Assembly: GCF_051535235.1 (NCBI RefSeq)
Contig: NZ_JBPPLZ010000005.1
Span: 62,001 to 126,000, forward strand
Reading direction: 5' to 3'
Length of the DNA stretch: 64,000 nucleotides
Origin: Nitrobacter sp051535235
Lineage (GTDB): Bacteria; Pseudomonadota; Alphaproteobacteria; Rhizobiales; Xanthobacteraceae
Below the pieces are notes generated by a model, which saw nothing but the letters and a program-made list of their open reading frames with translations, made no database searches and had not been told where the DNA came from. A program made the position numbers and the translations under genes. Of this stretch, positions 60,618-64,000 are shown piece by piece (position 1 is the first letter of the stretch; every line of letters begins with the position of its first letter).

Positions 60618-60881
60618 ATGAGTGATCAGATGAGTGATGATGAGAAGACGGACGCTACGGAAGATAAGACGATTGTCGAACAAGGCCCTTCCATCGGCGA
60701 ATACCGCCGGGAGTCCATTCCCGAATACATCGTCGATTCGAACGGGGATCGGTTTGAATTTAATCGCATCGCTCTCGAGGGCGATGGCGGTCTCGAACCG
60801 TCGCAGCTCGAAAAGAACGAATGCCTCATTTCGCCCGGTTTGATCTATCGGAAGTCACGGGGCGATCCAACCTTGAACTGA
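60618..60881 (+). CDS. hypothetical acidic protein
   Basis: 87 residues. Acidic N-terminus (DDEKTDATEDKTIVEQGP), then YRRESIPEYIVDSNGDRFEF, ending LIYRKSRGDPTLN. No family recognised; no clear ribosome-binding site. Confidence 0.5.
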   Translation: MSDQMSDDEKTDATEDKTIVEQGPSIGEYRRESIPEYIVDSNGDRFEFNRIALEGDGGLEPSQLEKNECLISPGLIYRKSRGDPTLN

Positions 60882-61012
60882 CGTCTTTCGATCGCGCTTC
60901 AAGGACTCACAAGCCGCCGGCGAGGTTCGGCGCAGACCAGCCGGAAGCTCGCGCGATCCACATTCGCTGAGCGCGACATGCACGCTGCAGCGAACGAGGA
61001 TGGACAGGTGTC

Positions 61013-61477
61013 TCAGCCTCTCAGGCCGAGCAATTCGACGTCAAAGATCAGCGTGGCATTGGGCGGAATGACGCCGCCGGCGCCGCGCATGCCGTAACCG
61101 AGCTCCGGCGGAATGATGAGGGTGCGCTTGCCGCCGACCTTCATGGTCGCGATGCCTTCGTCCCAGCCCGCAATGACCCGACGCTTGCCGATGGGGAATT
61201 CGAAAGGCTCGTCGCGGTCCACCGAACTGTCGAACTTGTCTCCCTTCTGCCCGTTCTGATAGAGCCAGCCGGTGTAATGCATGATGCAGACCTGGCCGGG
61301 TTTCGGGGATGGCCCTTCCCCAATCTTGGTGTCAGTGATCTGCAAACCCGATGCTGTGGTCATGGTTTTCTCCGCGGTCTGGGCCACTGCTATAGCTGGA
61401 GCATCGATCAGTACGGCGCCGGTTGACGCAATCGCAAGCGCAAACGTCAAAACGCCCGCGCATCGAAACGTCCGCAT
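61013..61477 (-). CDS. secreted FKBP-type peptidyl-prolyl isomerase
   Basis: 154 residues from the ATG at 61477. Signal peptide (MRTFRCAGVLTFALAIASTG), then the FKBP core: VCIMHYTGWLYQNGQKGDKF, DSSVDRDEPFEFPIGKRRVI, GWDEGIATMKVGGKRTLIIP and YGMRGAGGVIPPNATLIFDV, all active-site aromatic/Asp positions present. Helps periplasmic protein folding. Confidence 0.92.
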   Translation of the reverse strand: MRTFRCAGVLTFALAIASTGAVLIDAPAIAVAQTAEKTMTTASGLQITDTKIGEGPSPKPGQVCIMHYTGWLYQNGQKGDKFDSSVDRDEPFEFPIGKRRVIAGWDEGIATMKVGGKRTLIIPPELGYGMRGAGGVIPPNATLIFDVELLGLRG

Positions 61478-61631
61478 CGCCGCATTCTCCAGCCGGTGTC
61501 CGGCGCACTTGTCTAACCCAAGCACCGGATGCGGCCAAGGCTTCTGCGGGGACTTCTGCGGAAAAAACCCCGCGCAAGTGGCGCGCGACCCTGCGCGCGC
61601 CACCCCAATCAAATCGTTCAGACGTTCGCGA

Positions 61632-62030
61632 TCAGCCGCAAACTTCGACCCGGCGCCAGCGCCATCCATGACGGGTATGGACCCGGCGGCGGGTCAGATA
61701 GCAGTCATCATAGTAGCTGCTGTAGCCGTAGGGATAACCGTAATAATCATACGGATAACCCCAGCCATAATAGCCAAAGGGCGCAGCGAAACCGAGCCCG
61801 AGGCCCCAACCGAAGCCGCGGCGATAAAACCCGCGGTGACCAAAACCTCCACCATGGAAGCCGCCATGAAAACCACCACCGCGAAAACCGCCGCCATGGA
61901 AGCCATGGAAACCGCCGTGGAAACCGCCGCCATGAAAACCGCCAAAACCGCCACGCGCGACGGCGGTCGTCGGCGCGACGAGTCCCAATGCGAGAGCCGC
62001 CAGCAATGCGATCATCGTTTTACGCATCAT
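61632..62030 (-). CDS. secreted Gly/His/Tyr-rich repeat protein
   Basis: 132 residues; ATG at 62030 or 62027 (GGAG 4 or 7 bases upstream). Signal peptide (TMIALLAALALGLVAPTTAV), then about eight GGFHGG-type repeats, a Tyr/Gly-rich stretch (GYYGWGYPYDYYGYPYGYSS) and a basic end with two Cys. Reminiscent of exported proteins of Bradyrhizobiaceae. Structural or metal-binding role possible. Confidence 0.72.
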   Translation of the reverse strand: MMRKTMIALLAALALGLVAPTTAVARGGFGGFHGGGFHGGFHGFHGGGFRGGGFHGGFHGGGFGHRGFYRRGFGWGLGLGFAAPFGYYGWGYPYDYYGYPYGYSSYYDDCYLTRRRVHTRHGWRWRRVEVCG

Positions 62031-62163
62031 CAAACTCCGTCCAACTTCCTTGCGTCCCGCTGATGACATACGCCGCCTGCGCCTGATTGTTTCTCCCGAC
62101 GGCATTCATTTGCTGGAATTTTGGCTCAATTCTCCGCGATCCGCGCAAGATTTCGCCGGAATC

Positions 62164-62694
62164 TCAACCGATCCGCTTCAGACCCTTTTTGAAACGCAGC
62201 CCGTTCGCGGCATAGAATTTCGCGCCCTCTCCCATTGCCTCGACCTCGGCCGGCTTCAGCGTGCGGATCGCGCGGGCGGGCGCGCCGACAATCAGGGAAT
62301 ATTCCGGGAATTGCTTGCCTTCGGTGATGAGCGCACCGGCGCCGACGATGCAATGACGCCCGACCTGCACGCCGTTCATGACGATCGAGCCCATGCCGAT
62401 CAGAGCGCCATCCTCAATGGTGCAGCCATGCAGAATAACGTTATGGCCGATCGTGCAGTTGGCTCCGATCGTCAGCGGAAAGCCTTCATCGGTGTGGCAG
62501 ATGCTGCCGTCCTGGAGATTTGATCCCTCGCCGACCTCGATCCACTCGTTATCGCCGCGCAGCACCGCCCCGAACCAGATGCTCGCGTTCTCGCGCAGGC
62601 GAACCTTGCCGATGACAGCGGCGGTGTCGGCGATGAAATAACGTCCGCTTTCAGGAAGGTCGGGCGCTTGCCCGTCGAGTTCGTAAATCGCCAT
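62164..62694 (-). CDS. gamma-carbonic anhydrase family (left-handed beta-helix) protein
   Basis: 176 residues with hexapeptide repeats (GDNEWIEVGEGSNLQDGSIC, NCTIGHNVILHGCTIEDGAL). His in CHTDEGFPLTIG and IGHNVILHGC match the zinc ligand positions. Trimer expected; members include carbonic anhydrase and transferase homologues. True activity unknown. Confidence 0.9.
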   Translation of the reverse strand: MAIYELDGQAPDLPESGRYFIADTAAVIGKVRLRENASIWFGAVLRGDNEWIEVGEGSNLQDGSICHTDEGFPLTIGANCTIGHNVILHGCTIEDGALIGMGSIVMNGVQVGRHCIVGAGALITEGKQFPEYSLIVGAPARAIRTLKPAEVEAMGEGAKFYAANGLRFKKGLKRIG

Positions 62695-62897
62695 GCTGGC
62701 CTCCCTGCTGATGGTCCGATTTTAACATTTGCAATCCCATTGCGGCAGACGCTCCTGCAAATGCTGGAATCAAAGAACCACTAGCAGATATAGATTCGAG
62801 TGGAGTTTTGGATTTGACATCGCTTCTCGCGTTCACTGCAAACCGCGTCGCGAATGTCAATTTCACTCCGCCAGAGGCGATCATGCCTTGGCGCAAT

Positions 62898-63227
62898 TCA
62901 GGCGAGCAACCCGAAAGCCCGCAGCGTCATGACCACGCAGGTGCCTGACATCAGGCTCCAGAACCCGGCGATCACGGTCGCCATCATGACGAATTCAAAG
63001 CGCCGGCGTTCGATGCGCCGTCCGCGAAGCGTGTTGCGCATGATGATGAAGGGCGCAGCAAAGACCAGGAACGGGACCGCGGCGAAGGCCTTCGCCACGA
63101 CGCCCTGCTGCAGCAGTCCGAAGCTGGCCGGATGTTTGACGAATAGCTGATAGCCGCTGGTCAGCGCTCCCGCGATGGCGAACCCGATGCCCAGGGAAAA
63201 GAAGGAATTCAACGTATCCGGCGACAT
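62898..63227 (-). CDS. conserved three-to-four-TM membrane protein
   Basis: 109 residues from the ATG at 63227 (MSPDTLNSFFSLGIGFAIAG). TM segments at about 8-30, 42-62 and 78-105 and a basic loop (RGRRIERRRFE). No named family with certainty. Confidence 0.65.
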   Translation of the reverse strand: MSPDTLNSFFSLGIGFAIAGALTSGYQLFVKHPASFGLLQQGVVAKAFAAVPFLVFAAPFIIMRNTLRGRRIERRRFEFVMMATVIAGFWSLMSGTCVVMTLRAFGLLA

Positions 63228-63436
63228 CGAAAGGACATCCGCTGCACGACAACGAAGTCTCTTGCTTCGCAAAATACCGGCTTCCCCGCCACCTTATCCT
63301 TAAGGAAGGGTTAACACGGGGCCCGCCGTAATCTGCGTGGTCCGCTCGGTTCCGGCCGACCGCCACACGAAAACTCCATAATGCGTGTCATAGTCGCGGC
63401 TGATTCGCCGTCCTCGGAAATAGTCTCGTCTGCCGC

Positions 63437-64000
63437 ATGACCCTGCTGTCGTCCGCTCCGCGCCGATCGCGTGAATTCGATAAACTGCGGCGGGGTCACT
63501 TCGCTCCGCTTCTGGTTTCCGCGCTGATTGCGGCGACCGCGCTGACCCTGATCGCCTGGCTGTTGTGGCCGACCTGGGCACCCAAAGCCTTCGACAACAA
63601 TGAGCGGCTTCCGGTCAGCATCGGCGAGACGTTGTTCAATATCCCGCCTCATGCCTTCCGACGGAAAGTGCAGCGACACTCGGGACCGCAGGAAAGTGTC
63701 GACCTGAATTTCGTCTATCCATCACTGGCAACGCCGGGCGCACCCATGCGCGTCACCGCCGAGACCGTCGAACAGACGCCGCTGCCGGTCGACCGCATCT
63801 TCCTGTCGATCGCGGCACATCACGATACGTTGGCGCCCGACGTTCGCCTTCGCACGATCTATCCTCGCTATCTTGACGAGACCCGAAGCGAGCCTCAGGA
63901 CGGGCTATCGATCCACGCATTTCGCGACCGCACGCCGTATGCCGGCGAGGACCTGTTCATCGCCGAAACGCCGGCGCTGGTGGCGCGCTGCACCCGCGAC
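63437..64000 (+). CDS. partial membrane-anchored hypothetical protein (runs off the right edge)
   Basis: Open from the ATG at 63437 to the last base (188 codons, no stop). A basic N-terminus (SSAPRRSREFDKLRRGHFAP) and a TM helix (LLVSALIAATALTLIAWLLW) lead into a periplasmic domain (LPVSIGETLFNIPPHAFRRK). Nothing catalytic is visible in the part present. Confidence 0.7.
   Translation, partial: MTLLSSAPRRSREFDKLRRGHFAPLLVSALIAATALTLIAWLLWPTWAPKAFDNNERLPVSIGETLFNIPPHAFRRKVQRHSGPQESVDLNFVYPSLATPGAPMRVTAETVEQTPLPVDRIFLSIAAHHDTLAPDVRLRTIYPRYLDETRSEPQDGLSIHAFRDRTPYAGEDLFIAETPALVARCTRD

Overview
The window looks like chromosomal DNA of an alphaproteobacterium of the Bradyrhizobiaceae/Nitrobacteraceae (Nitrobacter, Bradyrhizobium, Rhodopseudomonas, Afipia). 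The reasons are high G+C, typical Rhizobiales housekeeping genes (guaA, rsmB, guaB, rlmE, ppx, purB, rlmB), a general-stress (EcfG-type) promoter, Rhizobiales-style palindromic intergenic repeats, and many small secreted or membrane proteins of the type common in this family. A NarK-type nitrate/nitrite transporter leans slightly towards Nitrobacter, but genus is inference.

Layout. (1) 1-7940 is the integrase end of an integrated element: a CI/LexA-like repressor with two identical palindromic operators, a membrane WYL/TerB-like protein, a tightly coupled plus-strand gene train with ATGA stop/start overlaps, excisionase-like and tyrosine integrase genes, a T5orf172/GIY-YIG-like gene, and a tRNA-Gly gene cut in its anticodon loop. 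The train contains an Mtd-like receptor-binding protein with the hallmarks of a diversity-generating retroelement (DGR) target, including a perfect hairpin at its stop codon, but no reverse transcriptase or template repeat is visible here. (2) 7940-17366, between the tRNA-Gly fragment and tRNA-Tyr, is a mosaic accessory stretch: small membrane peptides, an M15-like peptidase, a low-G+C methyltransferase, narK, a SUMF1-like protein, a MAPEG protein, and debris of SNase and SDR genes. (3) 17367-21102 holds tRNA-Tyr, rlmB, secreted proteins, a tandem pair of double-glycine leader peptides and tRNA-Thr. (4) 21577-26660 is a stress-type cluster: CsbD under an EcfG-like promoter, DUF2945, DUF2171, cbpA-cbpM with followers, and relics of dnaK and a DUF992 gene. 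(5) 26663-39130 is core: guaA, rsmB, MAPEG with a premature stop, guaB, a drug-efflux MFS, rlmE, ppx, a YaiI-type protein and uup. (6) 39216-40421 is a small acquired pair: P-loop kinase and RES-domain toxin-like protein. (7) 40586-50019 carries a flavoprotein and a valine/branched-chain acyl-CoA catabolic operon (mmsA, acyl-CoA dehydrogenase, 3-hydroxyisobutyryl-CoA hydrolase, mmsB, CoA ligase, MaoC) and a thiolase. (8) 50242-64000 mixes a SET-domain protein with an H1-like tail, a methyltransferase, GFA and GST proteins, a secreted lectin-like protein, a Tim44-domain protein, purB, cytochrome b561, a PilZ protein, a LapG-like cysteine protease, FKBP, gamma-carbonic anhydrase-like protein and a partial membrane protein at the right edge.

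How genes work together: guaA, guaB and purB serve purine synthesis; rlmB, rlmE and rsmB modify rRNA; the mms operon takes isobutyryl-CoA to propionyl-CoA; the PilZ protein and the LapG-like protease lie near each other and could both belong to c-di-GMP-controlled surface attachment (inference). All functional statements come from reading motifs by eye; no database search was run.
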